The translations under genes were made by a program, and so were the position numbers. From assembly GCF_050633145.1 (NCBI RefSeq), contig NZ_JBOEFY010000041.1, positions 1-64,000 of the forward strand: 64,000 nucleotides of DNA, read 5' to 3'. How positions within the stretch are numbered: position 1 is the stretch's first letter; each line of letters opens with the position of its first letter. The notes under the pieces are model-generated. The model ran no database searches, was not told where the DNA came from, and saw only the letters and a program-made list of their open reading frames with translations. This document shows, piece by piece, positions 1 to 9,034 of the stretch. The stretch comes from Kordia sp050633145. GTDB lineage: Bacteria; Bacteroidota; Bacteroidia; Flavobacteriales; Flavobacteriaceae.

Positions 1-1528
1 CCATTTGGTCGATATCCGCATCGGACAATCCACCGCTGGCTTGGATTTGGATTTGTTGCTCTTTACCTGTTGCTTGATCTTTTGCAGAAACAGAAACGAT
101 ACCATTGGCATCAATATCAAACGTCACTTCAATTTGAGGTGTTCCTCGTCTTGCTGGTGGAAAACCATCTAAATGGAAACGACCAATTGTATTATTGTGC
201 GCTGCCATTGGACGTTCACCTTGTAATACATGAATTTCCACAGATGGCTGATTGTCTGCTGCTGTTGAGAATACTTGTGATTTCTTTGTTGGAATTGTAG
301 TGTTTGCATCAATTAACTTCGTCATTACATTCCCCATTGTTTCAATTCCTAATGAAAGTGGTGTAACGTCTAATAATAATACATCTTTTACATCTCCAGT
401 TAAAACTCCACCTTGAATAGCTGCTCCTACTGCAACAACCTCATCAGGGTTTACTCCTTTACTTGGTTTTTTACCAAAGAATTTTTCAACTGCTTCTTGT
501 ACTGCTGGAATACGTGTTGATCCACCAACTAAGATAATTTCGTCAATATCTCCTGTAGATAAACCTGCATTTTTTAAGGCAGTTTGACAAGGTTCAATTG
601 TTCTTTTTACTAAATCGTCAATTAATTGCTCAAATTTAGCTCTAGATAATGAACGCACTAAATGCTTAGGTCCACTAGCTGTTGCTGTAATATAAGGTAA
701 ATTGATTTCTGTTGATGGTGAGCTAGATAATTCAATCTTAGCTTTTTCAGCAGCTTCTTTCAAACGTTGTAAAGCCATTGGATCTTTACGTAAATCCATT
801 GATTCTTCTTTGTTGAACTCATCTGCCAACCAATTAATGATTTTCTCATCTACATCATCTCCACCTAAGTGTGTATCTCCATCAGTAGCTAATACTTCAA
901 AAACTCCATCACCTAATTCTAAGACAGAAACATCATGTGTTCCACCTCCAAAGTCAAAAACAGCAATTTTTTGATCTTGACCTTTTTTATCTAATCCGTA
1001 AGCTAATGCCGCAGCAGTTGGCTCATTGATAATTCTTCTCACTTTTAAACCTGCAATTTCTCCAGCTTCTTTTGTTGCTTGACGTTGCGCATCATTAAAA
1101 TATGCAGGAACTGTTACTACAGCTTCTGTAACAGATTGTCCTAAGAACTCTTCAGCAGTTTTCTTCATTTTTTGAAGAATCATTGCTGATAATTCTTGTG
1201 GTGTATATAAACGTCCGTCAATATCAACTCTTGGCGTATCGTTGTCTCCTTTTACTACTTTGTAAGGAACACGTCCAGCCTCTCTTGAAGATTCAGAAAA
1301 TTTGTTCCCCATAAAACGTTTAATTGAATAAACTGTTTTTGTAGGGTTTGTTACTGCTTGTCTTTTTGCAGGATCACCAACTTTAATTTCTCCACCTTCA
1401 ACAAAAGCAATAACAGAAGGAGTTGTACGTCTTCCCTCAGCATTTGCAATTACAACTGGTTCGTTTCCTTCCATTACAGAAACACATGAGTTGGTAGTTC
1501 CTAAATCGATTCCAATAATTTTACTCAT
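1..1528 (-). CDS. dnaK: Molecular chaperone DnaK (Hsp70), C-terminus cut by window edge
   Basis: ATP-dependent Hsp70 chaperone that binds exposed hydrophobic peptides together with DnaJ and GrpE in the cytoplasm. Reading from the ATG at 1526-1528 the product begins MSKIIGIDLGTTNSCVSVME, the Hsp70 phosphate-1 motif. Further on come NEPTAAALAYG and the phosphate-2 motif FDFGGGTHDVSVLE, then the substrate-binding domain up to GGLSDADIDQM at the edge. About 509 residues are visible; family members have about 635, so roughly the last 125 (helical lid) lie outside. No frameshift is seen. The gene is preceded on the same strand by a Cys-rich peptide gene, but a strong hairpin between them makes co-transcription unlikely. 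Confidence 0.98.
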   Translation of the reverse strand, partial: MSKIIGIDLGTTNSCVSVMEGNEPVVIANAEGRRTTPSVIAFVEGGEIKVGDPAKRQAVTNPTKTVYSIKRFMGNKFSESSREAGRVPYKVVKGDNDTPRVDIDGRLYTPQELSAMILQKMKKTAEEFLGQSVTEAVVTVPAYFNDAQRQATKEAGEIAGLKVRRIINEPTAAALAYGLDKKGQDQKIAVFDFGGGTHDVSVLELGDGVFEVLATDGDTHLGGDDVDEKIINWLADEFNKEESMDLRKDPMALQRLKEAAEKAKIELSSSPSTEINLPYITATASGPKHLVRSLSRAKFEQLIDDLVKRTIEPCQTALKNAGLSTGDIDEIILVGGSTRIPAVQEAVEKFFGKKPSKGVNPDEVVAVGAAIQGGVLTGDVKDVLLLDVTPLSLGIETMGNVMTKLIDANTTIPTKKSQVFSTAADNQPSVEIHVLQGERPMAAHNNTIGRFHLDGFPPARRGTPQIEVTFDIDANGIVSVSAKDQATGKEQQIQIQASGGLSDADIDQM

Positions 1529-1631
1529 AACTTATTTTAAACTTTTATCTATTGTGATATGTTATACTTTAATTTAACTATTTTGCTTTTCTAATTTGTT
1601 TGTAATAAGTCAATGATTATGCCAACAAAAA

Positions 1632-1654
1632 AATGCTGACATGATGTCAGCATT
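1632..1654 (-). terminator. Intrinsic terminator after Cys-rich peptide gene
   Basis: There is a perfect 10-bp stem (AATGCTGACA / TGTCAGCATT) with a 3-nt loop. On the minus strand it is followed directly by a run of seven T. It lies 23 bases beyond the stop of the peptide gene and upstream of dnaK, so it should separate the two transcripts. Confidence 0.85.
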
Positions 1655-1677
1655 CCTTAAAAACGTTGTCTGATAGA

Positions 1678-1857
1678 TTAGCAGAAACACGTATTTCCTC
1701 GTATTGTTTCACATTGATCTTCCGAATTTGGACAATGATCTGATGTACAACAAAAACAGGTAAATAACGATCCGCCACCTTTAATGTTCGCTGTTCCTAG
1801 TTCTGAAACTTTAATTTTTTTTAAGTTCAGCTTTCTGTTCATTTTTTTGTTTTTCAT
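1678..1857 (-). CDS. Small Cys-rich leader peptide precursor, 59 aa
   Basis: This short reading frame starts at the ATG 1855-1857. The N-terminal part (MKNKKMNRKLNLKKIKVSEL) is basic and resembles the Lys/Leu/Asn leaders of the other small peptides in this window, although more diverged. Residues 27-29 are GGG, a double-glycine-like processing site. The following 30-residue core holds seven cysteines (TCFCC, HC, QC, TC, FC at the very end). A strong terminator follows the stop. No modifying enzyme or exporter is adjacent. In flavobacteria such genes are annotated as class I lanthipeptide or bacteriocin-like natural product precursors; the modification is inferred only from that resemblance. 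Confidence 0.75.
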   Translation of the reverse strand: MKNKKMNRKLNLKKIKVSELGTANIKGGGSLFTCFCCTSDHCPNSEDQCETIRGNTCFC

Positions 1858-2091
1858 ACTAATAGTTTTGTGAACTCTCTTTGAGTTCCGTTAATAAAAA
1901 AGATTGATGAATTCATATTCAGATTTTAATCATTTTAATGAAAAAACATAAAACCTGTTTATCTAGATTACTTAAATTTATAGAAAATTGATATCATTTC
2001 CCACATTTTAAAATAACTTTAACTACAAATAAAAGATATGTAAATTCAAACTTTACTTCTATATTTACAGCCGAGAAGTAATTATACAATT

Positions 2092-3510
2092 ATGGAATAT
2101 ATTAGTGTTTTTGATATGTTAAAAATCGGTGTTGGTCCATCGAGTTCGCATACGTTAGGTCCTTGGAGAGCAGCAGAAAGCTGGATTAAGGAATTGAAAA
2201 CTGCTGAACTTTTTGATGATGTAACATCTATTAAGGTAGATTTGTTTGGTTCTTTATCCTTAACAGGAAAAGGACATGCTACCGATTTAGCCGTATTACT
2301 CGGTTTATATGGTGCCGATCCCGAAACAGTTCCTACCGAACAGATTCCAACTATTGTAGAAACAGTTTCAAAAGAATATATTTTATCTTTTAATCAAGAA
2401 AAAGAGATTTCTTTTGATCCTAAAAAAGATATCATTTTTAATAGTGATTTTTTACCGTTTCATCCTAATGGAATTACTTTTCACGCTATTGTAAATCACA
2501 AAATACATTCTTCTACATTTTATTCTATTGGTGGCGGATTTGTGGTAAAAGAAACTGAAACTCATGATGACAGCGATCATCCAATTCGTATTTTTCCTTT
2601 TCCAATCAATAAAGCAACTGATTTACTCGATTTCTGTTCAAACGAACAAAAAAAAATTTCTGAAATTGTACTATTGAATGAAACACTGCTTCGTTTTCCA
2701 GAAGAAATTGATGCCGAATTAGAACGTGTGTGGAATACAATGTTAGAATGTATGTACACAGGATGTCATACAGAAGGAATTTTACCTGGCGGATTGAATG
2801 TAAAACGCAGAGCATACGATATTCATCAAAAGTTAAAAGGTGATTTACCTTATTTTTCTCCTGAAGAATGGTTACAAACAATTCGAAAAACTACCGTCAA
2901 ATTTCGTCAAATTTTTAAATGGGTTAGCTGTTTTGCCTTGGCTGTAAATGAGGTAAATGCTTCTTTAGGTCGTGTAGTTACAGCTCCAACCAACGGAAGT
3001 GCTGGCGTTATTCCTGCCGTTTTAATGTATTATTTGGTTATTGAAAATCACAAAGCAGATTTTACTCATATCAAACGTTTTTTACTCGTTGCAGGAGAAA
3101 TTGGTAGTATTTTTAAAAAAGGTGCCACTATTTCAGCAGCTATGGGCGGTTGTCAAGCTGAAATTGGTGTTTCGTCTGCCATGGCAGCTGGCGCATTGAC
3201 AGAATTGTATGGAGGTTCACCTGAACAAGTGATGATTGCAGCCGAAATTGCAATGGAACATCATTTGGGAATGACCTGCGATCCTATTGGCGGTTTGGTA
3301 CAAGTTCCATGTATTGAACGAAATTCCATGGGTGCAATTAAAGCCATCAACGCTGCCGAATTGGCAATGGAAACTAATCCTGAAGATGTAAAAGTTCCGT
3401 TGGATAAAGTAATCAATACGATGTGGGAAACTGCTAAAGACATGAATTCGAAGTATAAAGAGACTTCCGAAGGCGGATTGGCCGTTGGTGTAAATGTAGC
3501 GGATTGTTAA
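2092..3510 (+). CDS. sdaA: L-serine ammonia-lyase (iron-sulfur type, single chain)
   Basis: Converts L-serine to pyruvate and ammonia in the cytoplasm. The 472-residue single chain joins the beta domain (start to about 150, with IGVGPSSSHTLGP at 12-24) and the catalytic alpha domain, as in the one-subunit bacterial enzymes. Three cysteines, C354 (GGCQAE), C396 (CDPIGG) and C407 (QVPCIERN), have the 42- and 11-residue spacings expected of the [4Fe-4S] ligands. APTNGSAGVIPA near residue 300 is also conserved. The ATG has no competitor, and the gene appears monocistronic. Intergenic repeat sequence begins just after the stop. Confidence 0.96.
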   Translation: MEYISVFDMLKIGVGPSSSHTLGPWRAAESWIKELKTAELFDDVTSIKVDLFGSLSLTGKGHATDLAVLLGLYGADPETVPTEQIPTIVETVSKEYILSFNQEKEISFDPKKDIIFNSDFLPFHPNGITFHAIVNHKIHSSTFYSIGGGFVVKETETHDDSDHPIRIFPFPINKATDLLDFCSNEQKKISEIVLLNETLLRFPEEIDAELERVWNTMLECMYTGCHTEGILPGGLNVKRRAYDIHQKLKGDLPYFSPEEWLQTIRKTTVKFRQIFKWVSCFALAVNEVNASLGRVVTAPTNGSAGVIPAVLMYYLVIENHKADFTHIKRFLLVAGEIGSIFKKGATISAAMGGCQAEIGVSSAMAAGALTELYGGSPEQVMIAAEIAMEHHLGMTCDPIGGLVQVPCIERNSMGAIKAINAAELAMETNPEDVKVPLDKVINTMWETAKDMNSKYKETSEGGLAVGVNVADC

Positions 3511-3515
3511 TTTAG

Positions 3516-3615
3516 ATGCTCTTCGCTTTTAGACTGCTTAGATTTGCTTTGCTTTTAGATCGCTGACGCTCTTAGAATTTTAGTATCAGCTTTGCCTCTT
3601 AAATCACTTTGCTTT
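3516..3615. repeat. Short intergenic repeat, TTAGATCGCTGACGC type
   Basis: Alternating units such as TTAGATCGCTGACGCTCTTAG and CTTTGCTTTTAGA lie directly after the sdaA stop. About 26 bases around 3555-3585 recur as the reverse complement at 28006-28036 with no more than one or two differences. Related units occur at 9010-9065 and 9517-9556. All copies are intergenic. Confidence 0.6.
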
Positions 3616-3663
3616 TGGTATGTTAGTAGGCTTTTACGTTTAACATTTCAACTTCAATTTCCC

Positions 3664-3722
3664 AAACGTCTATTCGAGTGTTTTATCTAAATAAAATGGA
3701 GATAAAATGTATCGAGAACTAC
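3664..3722. repeat. Half copy of the TCGAGTG / GTATCGAGA intergenic repeat
   Basis: The order AAACGTC, TATTCGAGTG, then GTATCGAGAACT matches the left half of the longer nested inverted-repeat elements at 26399-26594 and 27794-27954. The right half with CACTCGAA is absent here. Confidence 0.5.
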
Positions 3723-3788
3723 TTTCATGTTAGACACGCTTTGCTTTTAGATTATTAGACTTTCGTTATTAGTAAGCTAGCCTAGTTA

Positions 3789-4247
3789 CTATTCCTGACA
3801 CCCTTTTTTTCGTCGTGTATCAATTAAGTAAATAATCTTCCATTGTCCGTTGTCTTTGAATAGTTGAAACGAATTTACACCGCAATGTAAAAACGTTCCA
3901 TTGAGCCAAAACTCATACGGTGTCCATACATTTGCCATGGTTCCGTCCACTTGCACATTGTACGAAAGAATTTTTTCATTCCACGTTTGACTATCTGGTC
4001 TGGTTACTACAGCTTTTATTAAACCATCCGCTGGTTGATTTCGCAATACAGCTTCTCCATCTTTTGTAGTGAATGTTGTTTGTAGAATTAAATCTTTGTG
4101 AACTACTTGTTGCATCATCACAGAATCTTTTTTGTGGAAGCCTTCAAAGAATTGGATAACTGCTTGTTTTGCTGCTTTTTCGTCGTCTGTTTGGGCATTC
4201 AAGCGAAAGCTTACAACTAAAATTAGAAAGAAAATATAGGGTTTCAT
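3789..4247 (-). CDS. Secreted NTF2-like (DUF4440/SnoaL-fold) protein
   Basis: A 152-residue protein with an N-terminal hydrophobic segment ending in NAQ (about residues 1-19), a typical flavobacterial signal peptide. The rest has the look of a nuclear transport factor 2-like cone fold: an N-terminal helix with AAKQAVIQFFEGFHKKD, a central region, and a C-terminal strand NGQWKIIYLIDTRR. Related proteins act as small-molecule binding or stress proteins; no substrate can be read from the sequence. It stands alone, convergent with sdaA. A second NTF2-like secreted protein lies at 58633. Confidence 0.8.
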   Translation of the reverse strand: MKPYIFFLILVVSFRLNAQTDDEKAAKQAVIQFFEGFHKKDSVMMQQVVHKDLILQTTFTTKDGEAVLRNQPADGLIKAVVTRPDSQTWNEKILSYNVQVDGTMANVWTPYEFWLNGTFLHCGVNSFQLFKDNGQWKIIYLIDTRRKKGCQE

Positions 4248-4426
4248 GTTGATTGATTTTTGAGAAAATTAACTTAAATAAATTAAAATCAGTTAAATTT
4301 TATCATAGTTTTAAGATTTTTAACAAATCTTCCTACTCAATTATTTGGCTACATTTTTTTCATTAAATGAAGTAAGTAATACATTTTAACTACTTTTAAC
4401 AATTATTAGAATTATACATTTATTTT

Positions 4427-4858
4427 ATGAGTTCACAAGAAAAGAATAAGCAAGGAAAAATTGTTGGTATTATTGTAGGCGCTATTGTTTTTGGATTAGT
4501 TTCTTACGGTGTAAAATCTTTCTTTAAAAAAGACATTACTACTGAAATGAAGAAAGTCGTCAAAGAAATGAATGCTAGCACTCCAACCGTAATAGACGAA
4601 TACACACGTTTGGACAGCGTGGCATTGACTGCAAAAACTAAGTTTGAGTATTATTACACTGTAAAAGGAATGGATACTTCCGTAAATGATTTAGATGAAG
4701 TACGTAAGACTATAAAAAGTTCCATTATTAGTGGATTGAAAGGAAGTCCGGATATGGAACCTTTCCGAAAAAATAGTATCACATTGGGTTATAATTATTT
4801 TAATGAACAAGGAGAACTTCTTTTTGATATTGTAGCAGCTCCTTCAGATTATAAATAA
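4427..4858 (+). CDS. Membrane-anchored hypothetical protein, 143 aa
   Basis: Not recognised as a named family. A hydrophilic start (MSSQEKNKQGK) is followed by one hydrophobic segment at about residues 13-30 (IVGIIVGAIVFGLVSYGV) and then a hydrophilic domain with mixed alpha/beta character, probably periplasmic. The stop is two bases before the next gene, so the two are almost surely co-transcribed. Confidence 0.75.
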   Translation: MSSQEKNKQGKIVGIIVGAIVFGLVSYGVKSFFKKDITTEMKKVVKEMNASTPTVIDEYTRLDSVALTAKTKFEYYYTVKGMDTSVNDLDEVRKTIKSSIISGLKGSPDMEPFRKNSITLGYNYFNEQGELLFDIVAAPSDYK

Positions 4859-4860
4859 TT

Positions 4861-5373
4861 ATGTACAAATATCTACTCTTCTTTTTCTGTATAAGTGTTA
4901 CGCTCACGGCACAAACACAAGATGAAGCGTTTTCACAAAAGAAAAAGTTTCAACTCAATCCTTGGGATAATATAAATGGCTATCGGTTTTCTTTTAATTC
5001 ATTACGAACTATAGACTTGGAAGCCAGTTATGTACTCTCATCTTGGCCTACTAAAGAGCCTGGTTACGGCGGTTTGATCATGCGGTTTCAATACATTAGC
5101 GCTGGCGTTGAATATTTACGTCTCAATAGACAAGATGTGTATGGTGTAAAATTAGCTTATGAAAACAGTATTGCGTTTCTTTCCGCACAAGTTGGCACGG
5201 ATTATATTTTTTCTAATGATGCTTCACAAGTACGGTTGATGCCAAAAGTTGGAATTTCCATGTTAGGCTGGATAACGCTGTATTACGGTTGGAATATTAA
5301 TCTATTAAAAAATAGCGCACTACAACCACGAAACCATAATTTCAGCCTACAACTTACCATTTTAGACTTCTAA
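4861..5373 (+). CDS. Secreted hypothetical protein, 170 aa
   Basis: Begins MYKYLLFFFCISVTLTAQTQ, a signal peptide with a likely cut near LTA-QT. The mature part is rich in aromatic and alternating polar/hydrophobic stretches (for example VEYLRLNRQDVYGVKLAYE and FSLQLTILDF at the end), consistent with an outer-membrane-associated or beta-barrel-like protein. No family is recognised. It follows the membrane-anchored gene by two bases. Confidence 0.75.
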   Translation: MYKYLLFFFCISVTLTAQTQDEAFSQKKKFQLNPWDNINGYRFSFNSLRTIDLEASYVLSSWPTKEPGYGGLIMRFQYISAGVEYLRLNRQDVYGVKLAYENSIAFLSAQVGTDYIFSNDASQVRLMPKVGISMLGWITLYYGWNINLLKNSALQPRNHNFSLQLTILDF

Positions 5374-5450
5374 AGTATTTAAAAAAATAACAGCTTACAA
5401 AAGTTCATTTCATTTATTATGATTACATTGTTTGTTAAAATAACCAACCA

Positions 5451-6329
5451 ATGATTGTTACTATTTTAACCAAAGTATTACTTCCTTTATCGCTTGCTAT
5501 TATTATGTTTGGGATGGGAATGACCTTAGTTCCAAAAGATTTTACACGCATTACTAAATATCCAAAAGCTGCATTTATTGGCATTTTGAATCAGCTTGTA
5601 TTTTTACCAATTATTGGGTTTTCATTGGCTGTTGCCTTTGGTTTAGATTCCACAATGGCAATTGGTTTGATGATTTTAGCAGCTGCGCCAGGTGGTCCAA
5701 CTAGTAATTTAATTACTCAAATTTGTAGAGGAAATATTGCCTTATCAGTGACTTTAACAGCGATTGTAAGTTTTGCAACCATAGTGACAATTCCATTGAT
5801 TTTGACGTATGCGCTTGATTATTTTGGTGGTGATTCAAGTATTATAAAAGAATTGCCCGTGTTAGATATTATACTTCAAGTGCTAGTCATTATTATTATT
5901 CCAATTTCAATAGGAATGTTTATTCGCCGTTCAAAACCTGCGTTTGCCACACGAATGGAAAGTCCAATGCGAACCGCTTCAACCGTAATTTTTGTTTTAA
6001 TTTTTGCTGCAATTGTGATTGCTAAGTGGGAGTTTTTAGGAAATGCGATGAAAGAAGTTGGTTTGGTAACTTTGCTACTAAATATAGCTACCATGGGACT
6101 TGGATTTATAACTGCACGTATATTTAAATTAAACTTAAAAGACTCGATTACCATTACCGTAGAAAGCGGCATACAAAACGGAACCTTGGCTATTGTTATT
6201 GCCACTACCGTTTTAAAAAATTTGGATATGGCTATTCCGATTGTGGCGTATTCTATTTGGATGTTTGTCACAGGAAGCATTTTAATGTGGTATTTTGGAA
6301 GTCGAAAAAATGCTTCAATTAATTCATAA
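5451..6329 (+). CDS. Bile acid:sodium symporter family (BASS) transporter
   Basis: A 292-residue integral membrane protein with about nine or ten hydrophobic segments. MFGMGMTLVPKDF near residues 18-30 and the glycine-rich AAAPGGPTSNLIT near 77-89 match the BASS/NTCP fold; the second half carries ESGIQNGTLAIVIA (about 236-249), the conserved crossover motif. Such proteins move organic anions or pantoate-like compounds with sodium; the substrate here is unknown. Its stop overlaps the start of the GyrI-like gene by one base, giving a three-gene operon with the YciI gene. Confidence 0.9.
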   Translation: MIVTILTKVLLPLSLAIIMFGMGMTLVPKDFTRITKYPKAAFIGILNQLVFLPIIGFSLAVAFGLDSTMAIGLMILAAAPGGPTSNLITQICRGNIALSVTLTAIVSFATIVTIPLILTYALDYFGGDSSIIKELPVLDIILQVLVIIIIPISIGMFIRRSKPAFATRMESPMRTASTVIFVLIFAAIVIAKWEFLGNAMKEVGLVTLLLNIATMGLGFITARIFKLNLKDSITITVESGIQNGTLAIVIATTVLKNLDMAIPIVAYSIWMFVTGSILMWYFGSRKNASINS

Positions 6330-6811
6330 TGACACAACCAACAATACAAACGCTTCCGCAGAAGAAACTCATAGGGAAATCTGCAAGAATGTCTTTAATT
6401 CAAAATACAACGCCGATCCTTTGGAAAAGCTTTATGATAAATAGAAAAAGTGTCAAAAATGCAGTTGGAACGGATTTGTATTCGATTCAGGTGTATGACG
6501 ATATTTCATATTTTAGAAACTTTAATCCGCAAACTGAATTTACAAAGTACGCCATGACCGAAGTTTCAAGTTTTGATAGTATTCCAGAAGATATGGAAAC
6601 TTTAACTATTGAATCTGGATTGTATGCTGTATTTATCTATAAAGGATTGCCACAAGACTTTGCACAAATGGCAAATTATATTTTTGGGCAATGGATACCT
6701 AATTCTGAGTATACATTAGACAATAGACCACACTTTGAAGTTTTAGGAGAAAAGTACAAACCCGCAGACAAGGATTCGCAGGAAGAAGTTTGGATTCCTA
6801 TTAAAAAATAA
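6329..6811 (+). CDS. GyrI-like small-molecule-binding domain protein
   Basis: A 160-residue soluble protein. The C-terminal part (about 80-160), with MTEVSSFDSIPEDMETLTIESGLYAVF, the FGQWIPNSEYTLDNRPHFEV stretch and a terminal VWIPIKK, is typical of the GyrI-like/AraC effector-binding domain (SOUL/GyrI fold). There is no HTH, so it is a stand-alone binding domain. The ATG overlaps the transporter stop (TAATG), implying translational coupling. A role in handling the transporter's ligand is a guess from position. Confidence 0.85.
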   Translation: MTQPTIQTLPQKKLIGKSARMSLIQNTTPILWKSFMINRKSVKNAVGTDLYSIQVYDDISYFRNFNPQTEFTKYAMTEVSSFDSIPEDMETLTIESGLYAVFIYKGLPQDFAQMANYIFGQWIPNSEYTLDNRPHFEVLGEKYKPADKDSQEEVWIPIKK

Positions 6812-6820
6812 TATAAAAAC

Positions 6821-7111
6821 ATGTACATCATTTCACTTACCTATAAAGTTCCGTTAGAAAGCGTAGAAAAGCATTTAGAAGATCATATTGCTTATTTGAA
6901 CTTACATTACGAACTTGGTCATTTTCATGCTTCCGGCAGAAAGGTTCCAAGAACTGGCGGAGTTATTTTATCGAAAATGACTGATAAATTGCAACTTGCT
7001 ACGATTTTGGAACAAGATCCATTTAAAATTCATGATTTGGCAGACTACAAGATCACAGAGTTTATACCAAGTAAAACTTGTGACGAATGGTCATTTTTGA
7101 AAGAATCGTGA
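6821..7111 (+). CDS. YciI-like protein
   Basis: A 96-residue protein of the YciI ferredoxin-like fold. It has MYIISLTYKVPLESVEKHLEDHIAYL (beta strand plus helix with the conserved His/Asp), GHFHASGRKVPRTGGVIL, and the closing EFIPSKTCDEW. It starts nine bases after the GyrI-like gene and completes the operon. Function in the family is poorly defined; some members are small enzymes or sensors. Confidence 0.85.
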   Translation: MYIISLTYKVPLESVEKHLEDHIAYLNLHYELGHFHASGRKVPRTGGVILSKMTDKLQLATILEQDPFKIHDLADYKITEFIPSKTCDEWSFLKES

Positions 7112-7176
7112 AAATGAATATTTACAAAAAATCGTACTCAGCATTATAGTGATGTCTATTTAATAAAAGCTTTCTA

Positions 7177-7959
7177 TTACGCGCCACTCAGCCAAGTAAC
7201 TGTATTCAACATATATTGTGCATTATCTCCATTTTGATATTCTCCTGGACCTGGCCAATTGCTATTTGTATTTCCCAACCAACCAGAGTCGCCACAAATA
7301 ACAACTCTACCTTTTCCAACATTATCTTGATCACTGAGTCCAATACTCCACAAAACGCCAGCAGTAATTGGCGCCTTATTTTGTGTGTTCTCTACATAGT
7401 TTAAACCTTGTAATGCTCCAATACTCTGACTGAATTGATTTGGATATACTGCACAAAAACTTCGTGTGACAACAGTATTTACTACTGTAGAATTGCCTCC
7501 TTTTACAATTGGCCAACCATTTTGCCCTGTAATTGTCGGATGATTGGAAAGATTACTACCCGTAAGTGAAACTTCATTATTTGCACTATTTGTACTACTA
7601 TATGCAGCTGCCTCATATGCTGACCAAAATGTAGAACATACGGAACCTGTATAACGTACATGATTGTTATCGATGTTTCCTAAGCTAAAACCAGCATGAT
7701 TTGCCATACACCAAAGTCCACCACCATTCTTCACAAAATTAGTAATTGCTGCGAGTTCCTCTTTTTCAAAAGGATTGTCCATTCTAGTCGTCAATATCAA
7801 CACATCATAACCAGTTAAAGCTGTATCACTTAATGCGCCTTTTGCTATATCGTATGCATACCCTGCATCATTTAGTGTTGCAAACATACCTGTCAATCGG
7901 TCTCCTTGATTGACTTGCGCTTGTATTTGTTGTCCGTATAAATCGAATAAAATTTTCAT
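7177..7959 (-). CDS. ThuA/class I GATase-like fold protein
   Basis: A 260-residue cytoplasmic-looking protein (no signal peptide) that starts MKILFDLYGQQIQAQVNQGD. Segments such as GYDVLILTTRMDNPFEKEELAAI and FVKNGGGLWCMANHAGF follow the pattern of the flavodoxin-like Rossmann fold in ThuA and DUF4350/DUF4159 relatives, in which a glycine-rich turn sits after a helix. GRVVICGDSGWLG near the end fits the last strand. Catalytic residues are uncertain. It is convergent with the upstream operon and divergent from panB. Confidence 0.6.
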   Translation of the reverse strand: MKILFDLYGQQIQAQVNQGDRLTGMFATLNDAGYAYDIAKGALSDTALTGYDVLILTTRMDNPFEKEELAAITNFVKNGGGLWCMANHAGFSLGNIDNNHVRYTGSVCSTFWSAYEAAAYSSTNSANNEVSLTGSNLSNHPTITGQNGWPIVKGGNSTVVNTVVTRSFCAVYPNQFSQSIGALQGLNYVENTQNKAPITAGVLWSIGLSDQDNVGKGRVVICGDSGWLGNTNSNWPGPGEYQNGDNAQYMLNTVTWLSGA

Positions 7960-8187
7960 AATGGTAGTTTTTATAAATCAATGTGTTAGTTCTGATTAAA
8001 AGTATTTTAAAAAAGTACAGCTTTTGAGCGCATAAACACCTATTTATAAAACAAGTAGAAATCACTTACATATTGATGATTTGATCGTTTATTTTTAGGA
8101 TTCTACCATAGAAGTGTATAAAATACTGTCCGCGGGTCTACACCTTACTTTTTATTCTTATTTTTACATCCATAGAAAACCAATTAT

Positions 8188-9006
8188 ATGTCAGTTGCAA
8201 AGAAACAATACAAAAGAGTAACCGTAAAATCACTTGTGGAAATGAAGAGTCATGGAGAAAAGATTTCCATGTTGACCGCTTATGATTATACCATGGCAAA
8301 GATTGTAGATGGCGCAGGAATTGATGTGATTCTTGTGGGAGATTCTGCAAGTAATGTGATGGCAGGACACGAAACTACCTTACCAATTACTTTAGATCAA
8401 ATGATTTATCATGCTTCTTCTGTGATAAGAGCAATTGATAGAGCATTAGTTGTGGTCGATTTACCTTTTGGAACATATCAATCAGATCCGAAAGAAGCCT
8501 TGCGTTCTGCGATTCGAATTATGAAAGAATCTGGTGGACACGCTGTTAAAGTTGAAGGTGGAAAAGAAATTAAAGAGTCTATAAAACGTATTTTAAATGC
8601 TGGAATTCCTGTGATGGGACATTTAGGGTTAACGCCACAATCTATTTATAAATTCGGAACATATACAGTTCGTGCTAAGGAAGAGAAAGAAGCTGAACAA
8701 CTAAAAGAAGATGCAAAAATGCTAGAGAAAGCTGGTTGTTTTGCTGTTGTTTTAGAAAAAGTTCCTGCAAAATTAGCCAAAGAAGTTGCAGAAAGTATTT
8801 CGATTCCTGTGATCGGAATTGGTGCTGGAAATGGTGTTGACGGACAGGTTTTGGTGACGCACGATATGCTAGGAATGACTCATGAGTTCAATCCGCGATT
8901 TTTACGTCGTTATTTGAATATGTATGAAGAAATGACCAATGCTTTTAAACAATATGCTGCAGATGTAAAGTCAGTTGATTTTCCGAATGAGAAGGAGCAA
9001 TATTAG
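8188..9006 (+). CDS. panB: 3-methyl-2-oxobutanoate hydroxymethyltransferase
   Basis: Adds a hydroxymethyl group from 5,10-methylenetetrahydrofolate to alpha-ketoisovalerate, giving ketopantoate for pantothenate and CoA synthesis. The 272 residues show the TIM-barrel motifs ILVGDSASNVMAGHETTLP (Mg-binding Asp/Ser), LVVVDLPFGTYQ, HAVKVEGG, MGHLGLTPQS and the catalytic-Glu region CFAVVLEKVPA. GIGAGNGVDGQVLV is also conserved. Length is normal. No other pan genes are next to it. Intergenic repeats begin right after the stop. Confidence 0.97.
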   Translation: MSVAKKQYKRVTVKSLVEMKSHGEKISMLTAYDYTMAKIVDGAGIDVILVGDSASNVMAGHETTLPITLDQMIYHASSVIRAIDRALVVVDLPFGTYQSDPKEALRSAIRIMKESGGHAVKVEGGKEIKESIKRILNAGIPVMGHLGLTPQSIYKFGTYTVRAKEEKEAEQLKEDAKMLEKAGCFAVVLEKVPAKLAKEVAESISIPVIGIGAGNGVDGQVLVTHDMLGMTHEFNPRFLRRYLNMYEEMTNAFKQYAADVKSVDFPNEKEQY

Positions 9007-9034
9007 TTTTAGACTTGTTTAGATCGTTAGATTG

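Noticed and set aside
7216..7404. Plus-strand short frame inside the ThuA-like gene
   Set aside because: Shadow of the minus-strand gene, no signal of coding or homology.
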